Source of the DNA: a halophilic archaeon
GTDB taxonomy: Archaea > Halobacteriota > Halobacteria > Halobacteriales > Haladaptataceae
Length of the DNA stretch: 14,694 nt
Assembly (NCBI GenBank): GCA_003298465.1
Contig: QNGA01000019.1
Span: 1-14,694 of the forward strand
Reading direction: 5' to 3'
Every line of letters starts with the position of its first letter. Position 1 is the stretch's first letter. Both the position numbers and the translations under genes were made by a program. Of this stretch, positions 14,528-14,694 are shown one piece after another. The notes beneath the pieces were generated by a model that was not told the DNA's origin, made no database searches, and saw only the letters and a list, made by a program, of their open reading frames with translations.

Positions 14528-14694
14528 ATGGCTACGACCGACATACGAGAGGCAGTAGCGGGTAGTGGCGACCGGTTCATCTATCTCACCGCCGCACTGG
14601 CGGCGCTCAACGGACTGCTGTTCGGGTTCGACACCGGCATCATCTCCGGCGCTTTCCTCTACATCAACGATACGTTCACCATGTCGCCGCTCGT
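14528..14694 (+). CDS. Sugar porter family MFS transporter, N-terminal part; runs off the window
   Basis: Only the first 55 complete codons are present. After a polar N-terminus (MATTDIREAVAGSGDR) the first membrane helix reads FIYLTAALAALNGLLFGFDTG, continuing IISGAFLYINDTF. The GFDTGIISGA block is the hallmark of the first helix of the sugar porter family (GLUT/XylE/GalP-like), proton-coupled or facilitated carriers of glucose, xylose, arabinose and related sugars. Divergence from otsA and the glucose-consuming TreT gene nearby make a hexose a reasonable guess, but the substrate cannot be read from this fragment. The ATG is supported by the start of the conserved helix and the upstream GAGGGTGA site. 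Confidence 0.85.
   Translation, partial: MATTDIREAVAGSGDRFIYLTAALAALNGLLFGFDTGIISGAFLYINDTFTMSPL

Noticed and set aside
1..14694. RNA genes, CRISPR array, insertion sequence or integration site
   Set aside because: No tRNA-like cloverleaf, evenly spaced repeats, transposase motifs or flanking direct duplications were seen by eye; small RNAs cannot be excluded this way.

Overview
The window is from a halophilic archaeon (class Halobacteria). The basis is high GC, very acidic proteins rich in Asp and Glu, families found mainly or only in haloarchaea (HalOD1 output domain, Bat-type HTH regulator, DUF7344-like winged helix), and TATA-like boxes about 25 bases upstream of start codons with little or no leader. 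Shine-Dalgarno sites appear mainly inside the tightly packed operon. No tRNA, rRNA, CRISPR array, transposase or phage gene was seen. This looks like ordinary chromosome with metabolic and regulatory genes.

Region 1 (3-4058, plus strand) is an acetate assimilation operon. It holds the C-terminal two thirds of an acetyl-CoA synthetase, a DUF4212 small membrane subunit, an SSS-family acetate/monocarboxylate symporter, a UspA protein and a 71-residue two-helix membrane protein. Junctions range from 33 bases down to a 4-base overlap. The transporter brings in acetate and the synthetase activates it. The last two genes probably have accessory or stress roles.

Region 2 (4059-7685, plus) holds a stand-alone HalOD1 gene with an inverted repeat against its TATA box, a GT4 trehalose synthase of the TreT type with an unusual low-complexity loop, and an OFA-type major facilitator transporter.

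Region 3 (7686-9197) is a cluster of small metal-binding and regulatory genes. It contains a minus-strand zinc-ribbon protein, a plus-strand CopZ-like metal chaperone and a minus-strand winged-helix protein. Between the zinc-ribbon and chaperone genes lie two adjacent palindromes that share one half-site (GCCANTA, four copies). This is the most striking unexplained signal in the window.

Region 4 (9198-12521, plus) is an 1107-residue regulator: N-terminal winged helix, five PAS-like domains, GAF, Bat domain, C-terminal HTH_10. Region 5 (12594-14694) is otsA (trehalose-6-phosphate synthase, minus strand), divergent from the first 55 codons of a sugar-porter MFS gene. The AT-rich DNA between them carries several inverted repeats, one overlapping the likely TATA box of the transporter.

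Two trehalose routes (TreT and OtsA), a sugar transporter and acetate uptake lie within 15 kb. This suggests a link between carbon supply and compatible-solute or storage sugar, but that is inference. No otsB phosphatase gene is present in the window.
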